From Lycium barbarum (Eukaryota > Streptophyta > Magnoliopsida > Solanales > Solanaceae): DNA of 64,000 nt. The stretch is taken from contig NC_083339.1 of NCBI RefSeq assembly GCF_019175385.1, positions 29,727,637 to 29,791,636 of the forward strand, read 5' to 3'. Positions 1 through 12,430 of this stretch are shown here, in pieces; the stretch's first letter is position 1; every line of letters begins with the position of its first letter. The notes under the pieces are model-generated. The model was not told the DNA's origin and did not search any database. It was given only the letters and a program-made list of their open reading frames with translations. The position numbers and the translations under genes were made by a program.

Positions 1-1175
1 ATCTCTTCCATACTGTTCGTGGGAGATTGAGGAACAGGTGCTGGCTGATAGTTCTGTTTCTGATTTCCTTGATTGTCACTCCACCTAAAATTCGAGTGAT
101 TCCTCCAATTCGGGTTGTAGGAATTCCCTTATTGATTGTTGTTTCCTTGCCCTTTGCCTGCATTACCCACAAAGTATATGGATGCGTAATTTGCAAGGAA
201 TTCATCACTTGTGTGACCTTCTCCACACACATCACAAAAGACGATGGCTTGTTGCACTGCATGCACCTGCGGTTGAGCTTGCGCAACAGTTAACTTCTTG
301 ATTTCAGTGTGCATGGCATCAATCTGTGCTGACAGTGTCGTAAAATTATCCACTTCAAAAACACCAGGTGCCTTCTTAGCTGAACTGCTAGTTGTGTCAT
401 CTTGCCAGTCTGGAGTGCTCCGGGTAAACCTGTTCAATAATGTGAATAATTCTTCATAGCTCAGATCAAGGGTCTGCCCTCCTGCAGCAGTGTCTAGTGA
501 TGACTTATGCTGGGCATCCAGACTCTCAATAAATGTGTGTGCCAGAACTTCATTCGTCTGATGATGGTGAGGACAATCCCTGAGAAGACCTTTGAACCTC
601 TCCCACACTTGATACAAATTTTCCCCTTTTTTTTGCCTGAATGACATGATTTCTCTGCGGAGTCGAGCTGTCTTTGCTAGTGGAAAGAACCTTGTCAAGA
701 ATTTTGTCGCCAAATCATCCCATGAAGTGATAAAATTTGCGGGCTCTGCTAATAACCAGTTACTTGCATTCCCCAACAGAGAAAAGGGGAACAGTGTCAG
801 CCGCACAAACTCTTTAGTTATCCTTCCAGTAGCAAAAATATCAACAATCTGTAGAAAAGTATGGATGTGACGCTGGGGATCCTCGTGTGACATTCCTGTG
901 AATTGCCCACTAGAGTGAAGTAGCTGAATCATAGGATGCTTTAGCTCAAAATGACCTTCGATGGTTGGCTTGACAATGCTTGAAGTTACATCTGCCACAC
1001 GAGGCACTGCAACCTCTCGCACTTTCGCTGGTGGATTATTAGCCATGACCACAGGTAATACTGCCAAAGCCTACGGATTCTGCAATAAATTCAAATCTCT
1101 CCTGCACCGGTTGAAAGTACGTTCAGGCTCAGGATCGAATTCCTCAAGATTGTTTTGACTCGCAGTCCTTCGCAT
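1..1175 (-). pseudogene. Ty3/gypsy retrotransposon gag (decayed, continues past left edge)
   Basis: Capsid-type gag polyprotein of an LTR retrotransposon. The longest open stretch (1067-129) carries a retrotransposon gag domain: a helical block with WLLAEPANFITSWDDL and then KFLTRFFPLAKTARLRREI, typical of plant Ty3/gypsy gag. A zinc-knuckle start, CDVCGEGH, follows, but the expected last cysteine is phenylalanine (SDEF). In the same frame an upstream ATG at 1175 gives the usual gag N-terminus (MRRTASQ), but a TAG separates it from the main block. A TAA near 131-129 interrupts the Asn/Gln-rich tail, which continues in frame to base 1. Two stops plus the lost cysteine mean it is not functional. 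A tRNA-Asp-type primer site just upstream (1298-1280) fits the Athila/Tat group; that lineage is inferred. Confidence 0.85.
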
Positions 1176-1279
1176 TCGATTTAAAGTACGTGCAATCAAG
1201 TAGCAGCTAAGATCAAGACGTTAATACTTGGATAAATAAAGCAATACAATTTACTTTGGCAAAAATAATTGATTTTTAA

Positions 1280-1298
1280 GTCCCCGGCAACAACGCCA
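1280..1298 (-). other. Primer-binding site (tRNA-Asp type) of the gypsy element
   Basis: On the minus strand this reads TGGCGTTGTTGCCGGGGAC, a close match to the complement of the 3' end of plant tRNA-Asp (consensus TGGCGCCGTTGCCGGGGA, from memory). It lies about 105 bp upstream of the gag ATG and a few bases from where the LTR should end, as expected for a primer-binding site. Confidence 0.7.
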
Positions 1299-1304
1299 AA
1301 AACT

Positions 1305-1825
1305 TGTTGCGTCCAAATGCACACGCAAGTGTACGTAGTCGTACAAGTAATATAGTGATTATATAAAATCGGATGTCGAACCCACAGAGACTTATGACCA
1401 ATACTTTCACGAAAATAAACTATTGCTACCAATTATGCAAGTAATGAGTAAAAGCTTTGATTGTTTTGTAACTTAATGCTGAAAACTAAATAACTAACAA
1501 TGTAAACTAGAATTGTACTACGAACGTCTTTGAGAGTTGCTTTTATCAAGATTTTAGAGATATTCTAGGGTCGTGGTTGGTTCACCAATCCTATTGAGTC
1601 ATTCAAGCATCTTACCTTAGTAATTTTGTTCACAATTGCTAATTAACAGGATTATTAATCTCGTAGTATTCTTCCGAATCACTACTCGTCAATTTAAGAT
1701 AATTCGCCTCCTATATTCCTATGGCCTTGACTTATCAAGAACGCAATAAAAGCACGATAAGTAATTGATTGCGGTAACTAATTTTGGCTCGACGTGCTTA
1801 AAATTAACGTATTGGGGGGCCCTGA
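1305..1825 (-). mobile_element. LTR region of the gypsy element, proximal part
   Basis: Begins TGTTGCGTCC right after the primer-binding site, where an LTR edge is expected for a minus-strand element. No coding capacity. The distal LTR boundary was not identified. The sequence character changes near 1820, and similar-looking sequence seems to resume after about 4060, suggesting a later insertion between them. Confidence 0.45.
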
Positions 1826-4060
1826 TTCGTTAAACAGATCAAAATACATTTTTTACACATTTTTACATTTTTTGACAATTTATTGATGATTATCCTTATT
1901 TTAGGAATTTTATCAATTTATTGTCATTTTTCAAGAATCATTATTTTGCTCATGTACAGCGTAATACTACTATTTTTTGTGCAATTAATAATTGTTTCTT
2001 AATTTTATAGCAATACATTTTCATATCTTACACATTAATATTATATTTTTATACTCACGTTATTATTTATACATTTATTAATTAACTATATTTTAGTACA
2101 GCCCGACAGTGCAGAGAAAATTGGAGCAATTAATTTTTAAATGCAGAGTAAAATTTAATCAAGTAAAGGTCTCGTCACCTTTTTTAAAAGTTGACATTTT
2201 GAGGTGATGGGTTGGGGACAAAGGGGTATGGCTTCATTTTTTTTTTTTGGACAATACATCACGCCACTTTGTTTTATAAAGAAAGAGAAGGGGGTTATTT
2301 TTTTATATAAACACATATTTACACACACACACAACACAAATTTTTTTCAAAACCTTTTTTTTGTTTTCTCCCCTCACCTTCTCTCTGCTCCTTCACCCCG
2401 CCGCCCCCAGCCCCTCCACGCCGGAGCTCGGAGCTCCGGTGAACCCCAACAATAGCTACCACACCACCACATCACCCCCCACGACACTCCAAACCACCCC
2501 CGCTGCCCCCACTTTGTCTCCCTCTCTCTATTCCCATCGCCGCCGCCCACCACCCAGTACCACCAGCCAACAACAGCCACCACCGCAACACCAACGTCCC
2601 TTCATTTTCCACCAACAACCACGAAACCAGCCCACTACGCCCTCCGTTCTTCATCCCCCACAAAACCGCCGCCTCTCCGGCGAACTCACGTCGCCGGAGC
2701 AGCCAGCAACCAAACGACACCACCAGTCGCTGCTACACCTCATTCCTTTCTCCTCGTATTTTCATTTTTGTGTTTATAATTTTTTAAAGTTTCCACCGGA
2801 AAACGTGCAATTCCGATCGGAATCAATACATGGCCGACGACTACTGTTCGTTCCATGCATTTTGTATATATGTGTTTGTGTTTTTTATGTCATTTTTTTC
2901 TCCACTGATTTACACAAAAAATGATATGGCTGGCCATAAACTCAGATCTGGTCGGAAAATGCAAAACTCCATTGTTGTTGCTCCGTATTTACCATTTTTA
3001 GCCCACCTCATATTTACGTGATTGTGATTGGTGGTTTTTGCTTTGTGGTGCTCTCCGAATTGGTTGATCTTTAGCTTCTGTGAGTATTCTGTTTGTTAGT
3101 TCCTAGAGTAGTTTGTTGTCCAAGTGATTATTTTTTTTTTTGTATGCCTTGCATTCTGCCAGTTGTATTCTTGGTTGAAAACGTGGGGTGTATGCTTGTT
3201 TGGAATGATTGACATTTTTGTGACCTGGTTGTAAAGTTTGCTTAATTTCCAATGAGTTCTGTTAGTATATGCTTGCTCAGTCATTTATCTGATTTTGCTA
3301 ATGGGCTGCTTCGACATCGTTTGATTAATATTTTGTTAGTATTGCTTTTTTGGGGCTGTTTTAACATCACTTTTTCTAATAATATGATTTTATGCCCGGA
3401 AAACACTATTCTGACGGCCAACGTTACCATGTGTCGTTGACACTTTTACCCTTTTACCATTTATTTAAACTCATTTGGGCGAATACTAAACCCAAATGGC
3501 CGATGAAGAAATTTTCGTCGATTTCCAAGGCCTTCCATGTACAAAAGACGGGTTTTTTATTTTTTTATTTTTAAGTTTATTCATTGTTTATATCACATAT
3601 GTTTTAAATCTTTTTTTTAATTCAAAAGCAAATCGTTCGTTAAGTGAATACCTTTATATTATATTCATTTAAAGCTAAAATTGTTAGTCATTGTAATTGT
3701 GCACTTTATTTACTTGTAAATAATCATGTAATACTTATTTTTATACATATGCAACTTACACCTTTTATTACACAAACATTCATGTTAGTTATTCTTTAGT
3801 TTAAATTCTGTTAATATTTTTATAACTAATAATCAAGCCTTTTTACACATCCCTCGTATAGTTAAAATTGGTCCAGCCGGGAACCACATTTGTGGATTCT
3901 GAAGGATGTTTAATACCTTCCCTTCGGAATAATTTGACCACTTACCTAGAATCTCACTTATTTTCGTAGACCATTTTAAGCTGCATATATTAATAACTTA
4001 CAGGTACCCTAGTATACCTTAAATGCTAGGTGGCGACTCTATACATAATTAATCATTTTA
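1826..4060 (+). mobile_element. Inserted LTR-retroelement sequence, Ogre/Tat-like (boundaries approximate)
   Basis: A 2.2-kb non-coding block splitting the gypsy LTR region. On the plus strand it has a TATA box (TATATAA at 2304-2310), a very C-rich leader (about 2385-2720), and near its end AGGTGGCGACTCT (4028-4040). I associate the GGTGGCGACTC motif and the preceding accession-like text around 3900-4035 with Ogre/Tat LTR and primer-site regions. No TG/CA ends or target duplication could be fixed, so this could be a solo LTR or a fragment. An open frame at 2361-2924 is proline/serine low-complexity leader and not called as a gene. Confidence 0.4.
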
Positions 4061-4935
4061 GAGCTCCATAAGTTGTGCTTTGTTTAGCCTTGGTAAAAAT
4101 AAGGTGCAACAACTAAGTATATTCATATCCTAGTCACAAATCCTAGCTCAACTTTAGGGATAATCAGATCACAATCTCTTTACTCCTTCTCTAACCTAAC
4201 AACGTCTTTCCCAAGCACGTATATAAATTAGTAAATAGAACTCAACTGTTGCGCAGACAATCAAGTACTCAAGCACAGAAGTAAAGAAACAATAGCATAC
4301 GAACAAGCTACTAAGATTAAAATACTTGTCAAACGTCAATATTCATGGCTAAACCACAACCCCAGAATTAAGGTGTTTAGTTACACATGAGTCGAGAATA
4401 GAAGCTAGAATTCATGAATAACATAGGGTTTCAACGTAAAGAAAAATAATAGAAGAGGAATAAAACCTAGAAAGAGTTTCACAAGTCTCAAAAATCGTCT
4501 TAGCCGCCTCTGTAATGTTTAAAACGACTATAGCTAGGGCAAAATATGAGATAAGTTGGCCCAATTCCAATCAAATTAGGATTACTGACGTCGCTTGTGT
4601 CGCATAGCCAACGCATGACCTTCGTTGTGTTTTGCTTGTGCGGCGCATGCTCAGCGCATGGCCTGTCTGAGATTCAGAGATGGGGTTTTTGTGTGCTGGC
4701 TGTGCAACGTATGGCCAGCGCATGAGACCCTTCAGTGGTCAGATTCTGCCTTCAAGTGCTAGAACTTCCTTCCCAACGTTCGACCAACATGCACAGCCTC
4801 GGAATCAATCAAAAACTGCTCGGAATACCCTTCATTGATCCTTGTTGTACCTATTCATACAAGCATACCAACATAAGCTCATATAACAATTTACATTAAA
4901 AACTGCGATTAAAGTGCTAAGAAGTAAAGTGCAAA
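4060..4935 (-). mobile_element. LTR-like sequence, probably distal part of the interrupted gypsy LTR
   Basis: Non-coding. It resembles in style the retrotransposon LTR text before 1820 and contains short GCGCATGG-type motifs at 4600-4730. Assignment to the same LTR is inferred from position only; no target duplication could be matched. It ends close to the 3' end of the frameshifted GRAS gene. Confidence 0.3.
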
Positions 4936-5018
4936 TGACATTAAATCTAGATATTTGTGCCAAATATCATACAGTATGTGCAATTGTCTTTTTTTATTTT
5001 ATATTATCAATCTTTACA

Positions 5019-6666
5019 TCAACATCTCCAGCAAGATACTTTCACCATTTGAACCCCTCTCGAGTTCATGACAATTTCATTATTATTTTCACTTTCAATC
5101 TTTGCTCCATATAGACTATCTCCTTCTTTAATCATTTCTTTGGCCTCCATTAAACTTTCTTTGCTATGTTCATAGCCCTCTAAACCAAATCCAAATTTAA
5201 GATCTCCAAATCTCTTCTTCTCCTCCCATTTCGAAGCCCAAGCACGAGACGAGACGAAGGGTGCCACAAACAGGTATTCCATGGTAGTTCTTGCATGTAT
5301 AAATTGAGTTGGGAAAATAACTTCAATTGATTCTAACAAGGCTTGAAAATGAGCAATATTTGTTTCCAAGAATTCATTGTAGCTGCTAGTGCTTACAAAT
5401 TTTTCCCAGGCATCTCCATCGCCTAAAGTAATAATGCCCTTTTCACTAGCACAACACGTTGTAGCATGTTCTAAGAAATTCTTTGCAATTGTTAGGAACT
5501 CGAAAACATCCTTTCTCCTCCTTATCCTCCCCAGATGGGGCAATGCCACCATGCAATTAAAGGCAAACCATTGTTTTTTCGCGTTCTGTTTCTTCAGGTT
5601 TTTCATTTCAATCATTAGATCATTCAATTCCTGCTCCTCCACCTTCAATTTTACACCATAAAACATTGCATGATTGATAAGTCTTCTTTTAGTATCCTCA
5701 AAACTCAACCTAGTATGAGTTGTGCAAGGATCATCGATCATGTCCTCATTAGGCCTGATTGATATTAGTCGTACTTCCCTTTGTTCGTTTCCAAGGGCAT
5801 CAATCATAGTAGCCCATTGAATTCCTTCACCAATATCGAAATCAAATATGTTGATGACATCTACTTCAGCAGGCATGGCATCAAGAATTGCCTTATTAGC
5901 AACAAAATGTGCAACTATTCCATTTGGCAAAAATTGGTAAATTGCTTTGAAGGCTGAATAAAAGATTTTATGAGACTCTTGTCTAAGGTAGGCTGTTGAT
6001 TGCTTGTCTAGAGATTGGAATAAATAGTACAATAAACGCTTCAAGATATTATCTGAAACAGGACTAACTTGTTCACTAATTCTCTTTGCAATAACCAATG
6101 TCAACTCCTCCAATTTGTTTCCCATGGCTTCTGCATAAAACATGAGGAGATGAATTATTCCAATTTGTGGATCGATTTGCATGTCCTGAGTTGGAAGGAC
6201 AAGTGAAGCTTGAAATGAATAAGACATATCCAGGGCCGTGTCACTTGAGTTCAAAGATCGGCTCTGGTTCTGGCTCTGGCTCCATTCACCTAATTCTGTT
6301 TCAATTGGTGATTGTTGAGATTTGAGAATGAAGATTTTCTTGGTCATATTTCTCCATGGATTGTGACATGGTATTGTTTGATTCTACATTCATTAAATCC
6401 TGGATTTCACATATAAGATCATTAGGTGGTAATGAAAAATCTAGGTCATCAACAAGACTTGGAAGTTGATCCATATAATCTTCACATGACAAGTTTTCAG
6501 GACGTTTAGTACATGGAAATGAATTATCACAAGTCCATTCACTCAAATGTAAAGTAGGAGAAAGATCACAGCTTGTAATATCGATGTCCTCTATAGGGGA
6601 AGGTGAATATATGTTGTTATAAAGTAACCATGAAGATTGATATAATTCAGATTCAGTCATCTTCAT
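5019..6666 (-). pseudogene. GRAS-family transcription factor, NSP2-like group, with an N-terminal frameshift
   Basis: Intronless GRAS regulator read in two overlapping frames. The 5' frame (6666-6301) gives 121 residues of acidic, Ser/Pro-rich N-terminus. The 3' frame (6347-5019) gives 442 residues including an apparently complete GRAS domain: leucine-rich start (IIHLLMFYAEAM, residues 64-75), VHIID-type motif NIFDFDIGEGIQW (166-178), and a C-terminal SAW-type end (VKVSCW). A single-base indel within the 47-bp overlap would join them; the stop TGA of the 5' frame is at 6303-6301. Its nearest relative here is the intact GRAS gene at 18509, with the same layout and motif order. TATATAA on the minus strand (6747-6741) lies about 80 bp upstream of the ATG. 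It is a recent pseudogene, a sequencing error, or a gene that now starts at the internal ATG (6347). The NSP2-like placement is from motif memory. Confidence 0.85.
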
Positions 6667-8495
6667 GCTGTGGGCCTAGAAGAAGGCTTGAGACTTTTGC
6701 AGTTCATGTGGTTATGGTCTTAATTTAGGTGATGTCATACTTATATAAGGGAAATAGTGAGAAACTCAATAGTAAGACAAAATTACTCAGCCAGCATATT
6801 CTAATGTTCAATTTCCTCTAGGAAATTATATTGAAATTGTGCCGTTGACATAGTCGTCATGTTCACACATTATTTTTGTATGTTAAGCACATTATTTTTG
6901 TATGTTAAGAACTTACTGCTCCTTACTAATGATTAGTTGAGAGTAGAAACTATTTGCTAGACTAGAAATTTACCACTTGAGATAGAGACTATTAAGATAA
7001 GAGTTTAACTATTATGCGCGACATTATAAAAGAGAATTTATACTACCATATTACATAAAAGATAATTACACGTAATTATTTGTAAAAATAAAATTGGTAA
7101 CCTAAATATAAGATACTTTGCCTGCAATAACAGATTAAAATACATTAATAAGATAAAAGAATTTACACTAGAATTTTGGGTATTAAATATCTCATCATTT
7201 GAATTAAGTAGAAGACTGTGAAATTAACTAGAATTTTGTTTATTATAACATTCCTTAATTAATTTAGAACTTAAGATTCAAAGATATTAAGTACCTTAGA
7301 TAAATCATTGTCTTATTTGAACTAGGTAACATAATGGGTTGTTCCCAGGTTATGTGTGAATCATATATATTTGAACTATATAACTTCATACTGTATTTAA
7401 ACTATTTTTTTACTCAAATATTTTTTGTCTATTCATTGTTCTTTTGTATAATATTTGAAAATTACACTGAATAATTAGAACAATTAACTAAAAAATTATT
7501 TGAGAGAGAGAGGTGATTTGCAAGTCACTAACACCAATGATGTGCAAACATAAAGATCCAAAAGTGAAAAGTTAAATCAAGAAAAGTTAAATCAATCTTT
7601 CTATCCTTTGAAAATAGAATCTTTTAAAGTATAGAATTATAATTATATTTAAATATTTTAAACTTGGCGCAAGAGCTAATATTAAGAATGAATAAACAAA
7701 AGTTAAATTATTTTCTTCAATATTGGGAACAAATAATTAAGTCTTTGAATGAACTATTTAGCAAAAGAATCCAAGTTAATTCTTTCCTAAATTCATTATA
7801 TATGTAAAGTATTTATTACGTTGACAAAATTTAGGGTACATAAATTCAATTTCATACGAAGAGCATTAACTCATAAAATATAGCAAATTCGGTTATATTA
7901 TAATATTAAGAGTCAAATTGGTAAAATTACTAAGGATAAAACAATAGAAAAGCGAAATGTATTCTAGGTAAGTTGTCATTAATTAGTTTTAATTCTTTTG
8001 CATTCATTCTAACAAATGACATGTATTTATATTTTTTATATCTTCGTCGTAAAATTTATAGAAATTTATATTGTTTTTTATCAACTTCTTCTGGAGCTAG
8101 CTGGCCAACCTTCATTTACAAATCTATAAAAGATCAAAAGATTCAAATTTTCATTTGTGTTATTTCATAAATCCATGAGGAATCATGATAAAAGTAATTT
8201 TGTGTTACTTAATTGTTTTCAATATTAGATCTATACTAACAATTTTCATAAGATATTCATATAGAATCCTTCAGAAATTATAATAAGACACCTGAAAACT
8301 TTTGTGTGGCATGATTCTCTTGAGTTAGGTATATGGATCTACATTCATCATTTTTGGGATAGTATACTTTTTTAAACAATAAATTATTTTATGTAACTCA
8401 AACACATTGTTCAATAATGTTTGTGTGATTTAAAAAAATATTTAGATGGGATAACATGTAAAACGTGTACCCAAAAACAAAGATGTTGTGTGTTA
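6667..8495. other. AT-rich spacer upstream of the first GRAS gene
   Basis: Beyond the TATA box at 6747-6741 I see only AT-rich non-coding DNA with short reading frames lacking any recognisable domain. It presumably holds the GRAS promoter. Confidence 0.6.
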
Positions 8496-8819
8496 GCCTG
8501 TTTGGCCGAGTTTATGGGAAGCTAAAAATGCTTTTTTAAATGCTTATTTCATAAATTTGGAGTGTTTTGCTAAAGCTTTTTAAGAGATAAATAAGTGCTT
8601 TTTAATAGTTACAGAAACTGTAAAGTAATTTATTTATTTTTTCAAAAGCATTTTTGAAATCTTAGCCACACACAAATTGCTGCCTCATATTGCCAAAATT
8701 GTCTTTTAAATTGATTAACTAAATATAGACTATTACATTCTAAAAATATTTTTTTGAGAAGTACTTAATATAAACAATACTTTTAAAAATAAGCAAATTT
8801 TGAAGCTTGACCCAACAAA
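8496..8819. mobile_element. Tourist-like MITE (PIF/Harbinger type)
   Basis: A 324-bp AT-rich element flanked by TTA on both sides (8493-8495 and 8820-8822). The left end begins GCCTGTTTGGCC. The right end, reverse-complemented, begins TTTGTTGGGTCAAGC, a diverged match giving an imperfect inverted repeat. TTA duplications and GGCCTGTTTGG-like ends are typical of Tourist MITEs. It has no coding capacity. Confidence 0.55.
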
Positions 8820-8985
8820 TTATATATTACGTACAAGCTGGTCTTGAATGCTTTCGTCGTTCATCGTTTTCCATCAGACACGCAAGTCGTTTCAGACGTG
8901 CACGGCATTATTTTTATCAAGCAGTTAATTTAAGATGAAATCAAACAAAACTTTGGCTCCTAATTGATAATGGGGTCCTTCAATA

Positions 8986-10228
8986 CAAAGGCGGATCCAG
9001 GATTTTACGCTTGTGGGTTCCCAGTAAAATAAATTAATATGCAATAATATTCGACAAAAAATGAGTACTGAAATACTTTATATATTTAAAACATAACAAA
9101 CCACTTAAAGACAATTTTAAATAAACATTATCATTAAAATATAATGTACACGAAGACTTGCCATGTTTTGAAAATAATCAATCATCGCCTCATTAGGTAC
9201 ACTTTCAAATACTTCATCATCTATATAACAAGCTAAGCAATCGTCATTTAAAAATTTATCACCAATTCTGTTACGCAAATCATTTTTAATATACTTTCTC
9301 GAAGAAAAAGCAATCATTCAAAAATTCGTCACCAATTCTCCTCACTCTATCATGTAGATTAGGAGGATACTCTGAAATTTGTTTCCTTTAAGTAGGATCG
9401 GATTCAAGAGGACCCAAATTCAATATTTTAATCTTTATCTAATGGTCGATTGACATCGTCGTGAATAATTGGACATGGAGGAGAGCTTAGCGAAAGAGAA
9501 TTTCACGTGGTTTGAGGCTTGACAAAATTTGTGATCATATCCGCTCTCATTTCATAAGTTCAACATATTTAAATACAAAAATACAATTTAAAATAAATAA
9601 CTAAACCCCACAAATTAACTTCTAAAGTAGAATAATGAAAATCAAGGAATAAGACAATGATATCAACTATCAAGGTTGGGGGTGGGCTATCAACGGAGAA
9701 AATAAGCAATAGAATGAGGAAATTAGAATGTGGAAGACAATAGAAAAACACAAAATATTAGAGAAAAATAAACCAAAATATGTGGGAGAAGAACCTGGGT
9801 GGGGCGTGGGCCGGAAGAAGAACCAAAACAATTCTTTAACCTTAAATTTTTGTTATTTCTCACTTTTTGGGTAAAAGTAATATTTTATTGACTGATTTCT
9901 TGTTAATTGACTTTGTTTAAAAAATAAAAAATAAAAGAGTGAAAAACGTGAAGTACTCGTTATGCAATCTGCAATGAGCAATGCTATGGCTTTTAGACTA
10001 AAAAAGAGAATTAAAAAGCCACGTCCAGCAAGACTCGATCCTGAGTATACTAGACGAAGTGCTTTTCTAGGGGCCCCTCTCCGCCATTGAACTACCCATA
10101 TATTTAGTTATGGGTTCCCTTCTAAATATACTTATTGGCTTCATATATTTTTCAGTGCAATTACAGCATCTACCGTAGCGGGTGGGGGTTCCCGAGAACC
10201 CACACCCGCTACTTTGGATCCGCCCCTC
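8986..10228 (-). mobile_element. hAT transposon remnant with 8-bp target duplication
   Basis: A 1243-bp element flanked by identical CTTCAATA (8978-8985 and 10229-10236), the 8-bp size of the hAT superfamily. Its ends share GGCGGATCCA in inverted orientation (left CAAAGGCGGATCC, right AGGGGCGGATCC when reversed). Inside it a minus-strand frame (9317-9117) encodes part of the hAT C-terminal dimerisation domain, so the element derives from an autonomous hAT. Most of the transposase is missing. Confidence 0.85.
9117..9317 (-). pseudogene. hAT transposase C-terminal fragment
   Basis: A 66-residue frame resembling the C-terminal dimerisation region of plant hAT transposases: FSSRKYIKNDLRNRIGD followed by FLNDDCLACYIDDEVF and ending MIDYFQNM. 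In this family the region mediates dimerisation. Nothing of the DDE catalytic core or the zinc finger is readable upstream, so it is a relic of the surrounding hAT element. Confidence 0.75.
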
Positions 10229-10236
10229 CTTCAATA

Positions 10237-10809
10237 TGCTAGAATATATACAAAACAGAGGCTGATGACAATAATTATATTGGTAAAAAAAAAAAAAAAA
10301 AAAACAATAATCAAAGACAGATCATTATCAATCTTGAATGAGACTAGTCTAGCGCCTAGGAGAGGACATTGGTCAATGTCGAAATTAAAAACAAAGAATA
10401 AGATGCAGTATATATTAGTCCTAATACGACAAAGTTTCCTTGTAAGTTTGTCATATCTCATGTATGCTTCTGGATATGATTCATTATCGTATCATATGAG
10501 ATGATCATTTTGACCAAAATCTATATCATGCTAATGCAAAAATAGATATGTAAATTATGTCATGTTTTGTAACTAAAAGAGTAAGATCCAAAATGACAAC
10601 AAATAGGATATTTGAGAGAGATCAGATCCAACTGTTTGGAAAGCAGTCAAGTTATAGAAAATTAGCACAAAAGATTGTCCATTTCTTCAGCTATTGCCTA
10701 TCGAATTGTATGCGGCGTTGGAGCTATTAAAACAGAATGATACACATTTCTATATTCTAAAACTTTTTAACTCTAAATTTCTCATTTTACTCTTGATGAC
10801 ATCCTCTTA
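10237..10809. other. Spacer without recognisable gene
   Basis: Non-coding, with an A-rich run near 10286-10305. The short frames at 10214-10504 have no domain I recognise. Confidence 0.5.
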
Positions 10810-10811
10810 TA

Positions 10812-11035
10812 CTCCCACTGTCTCATTTTATGTGATGTGATTGACTTGGAAAGGAGTTTAATATGAAAAGAAAATCACTTTTGAAACTTGTGGTTTAAAA
10901 CAAACCATAGATATTTGTGTAACTATAAATCATCTCATTAAAGGTAAATGAAAATTTTTAATTTAAAAATAAAAAAGTGTCATTTTTTTTAAAATTGACT
11001 AAGAATAAAAAGTGTCACATAAAGAGAAACGGGAG
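10812..11035. mobile_element. Stowaway-like MITE
   Basis: A 224-bp element between TA dinucleotides (10810-10811 and 11036-11037). It starts CTCCCACTGTCTC and ends GAGAAACGGGAG, an imperfect inverted repeat close to the Stowaway (Tc1/mariner) consensus CTCCCTCCGT. AT-rich and non-coding. Confidence 0.75.
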
Positions 11036-11037
11036 TA

Positions 11038-11609
11038 ACTTTTACTATGACCTGCTTACCGCTGCAAATTTTAACAGTATTTCAATTTTTTTCATCTCAA
11101 ATGAACCTGGAGCAGAATAGGGAGAAAGCACGAAAAGAAAAGAACAAAAAGAACAACAAAAAAGGGAGGGGTAATATGGTCAAACTAAACATATGGTTAC
11201 TCAACTAAATTCGATGTATTATATGTATAATTCTGAAAATATATGTAATATTACCTGAACGAACACATGGTCAAACCAGGTCGAGTGGAGCACTGTTAGG
11301 GATTGAATTTATTTTCTCAATGTCTCGGAATTGAACCCAAGCTCCCGCATGTTTTATGTTTTTTGTAAGGCAGCCTTTTAACTTTTCTTTTTATTTATAT
11401 TATTCTAAATCTTTTTTCTTCTATAATTCTAATTACCCAAAAGTAAAAAACGTGTTTCTTTTTTTATATTACATCTAATGACTTTTTTTCCCTTTATTTC
11501 TAATTACTCAAGCCTTTTTTAATTACTCAAGTCCCAAAAGGCAAAAGAAATCAAAAAAACCCCATAGCTAATGGTGAACCCATCCTCTTGAAATCCTGGA
11601 TTCGTCTTT
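11038..11609. other. Repeat-derived spacer, possible hAT end
   Basis: Non-coding. The right part contains GAAATCCTGGATTCGTC (about 11578-11594), which in reverse resembles the GGCGGATCCAGGATTT end of hAT elements such as the one at 8986. No partner end or target duplication was found, so it is at most a truncated copy. Confidence 0.35.
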
Positions 11610-12430
11610 GCTTACACGGCTTGTGGAGTAGAGGATGAGTTTGTGCTGCATGTTTTGCGTGATTGTATTTATGTTAAGACTATGTGGATTCACATTCATG
11701 ATGCAGAGGATATGTCTATTCTTTGCTCATGATATTCATGGTTGGCCTATTGATAATTTAATGTCCAAATTTAAAGGAGTTACACATGATGATTGGATCT
11801 TTAGATACACTTAATTAAAATTTTGGATTTACCGTAATAATACTCTTTTCCAAAATATGTATTTTTCGATTAACAAAAAGGAAGCAACACTTGTTAGCAT
11901 GGTTAGAACTTGTGTTACTTCTTGGCTTTCATTGAAGAATATTGGGAAGGTGTCTAACAGCAAGTAGTAGTCTCTTTCGGTTGGTCACCTCCTAGCGTTC
12001 GGTGTGTAGCTTTAAACATAGATGGAGCTCTTTGAAGGAGTATTTTAATGGGGACTTCAGGTAGTGGCTTGGAGGTTTTTCAGTCAAGTAAATCATTTAG
12101 AGCAAAACTCTGGGGAGTTCTCACTGACCTTCAAGAAGCCTGGGATTGGGGATGGTGCCGAGTTGCCTTGCAAATTGATGGTGCTAGTGTACTAGTTGAT
12201 GTGCTGTTGTCTAGAAGAACTGTGCCTCATCGGAATTGTGGTATTATTCACCTAGGAATTGGGTGGTCTCTATTGCCCACGTTTACAGGGAGACTAATTC
12301 GGTAGGTGACGATTCAGCCAATTTTGACCTTTAATATGAAATCTCGCTTTGAAAAATATTTACATATGACTTCTATTATTTTTTCGCGTGGTGCAGAAGA
12401 TGTTGATGGGGTCTCATTCCCTCTGCAATT
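11610..12430 (+). pseudogene. LINE 3' fragment: zinc-binding RT-linker plus RNase H-like domain
   Basis: Broken coding sequence of a plant non-LTR retrotransposon. Early on, FVLHVLRDC resembles the zinc-binding region after reverse transcriptase (zf-RVT). After several stops and shifts comes an RNase H-like stretch: ALNIDGA near 12020, SSKSFRAKLWGVLTDLQEAW (frame at 12048-12305), then, after a frame change near 12255, RNWVVSIAHVYRETNSVGD. These match in order the C-terminal RNase H domain of plant LINEs. No endonuclease or RT core is present, so it is a truncated relic. Confidence 0.65.

Noticed and set aside
2374..2723. Minus-strand frames rich in Trp/Gly over the same stretch
   Set aside because: Shadows of the C-rich leader read backwards.
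2361..2924. 187-residue open frame rich in Pro/Ser/Gln
   Set aside because: Low-complexity composition in a C-rich stretch just after a TATA box inside LTR-like sequence; looks like an LTR leader. No domain or homologue recognised.
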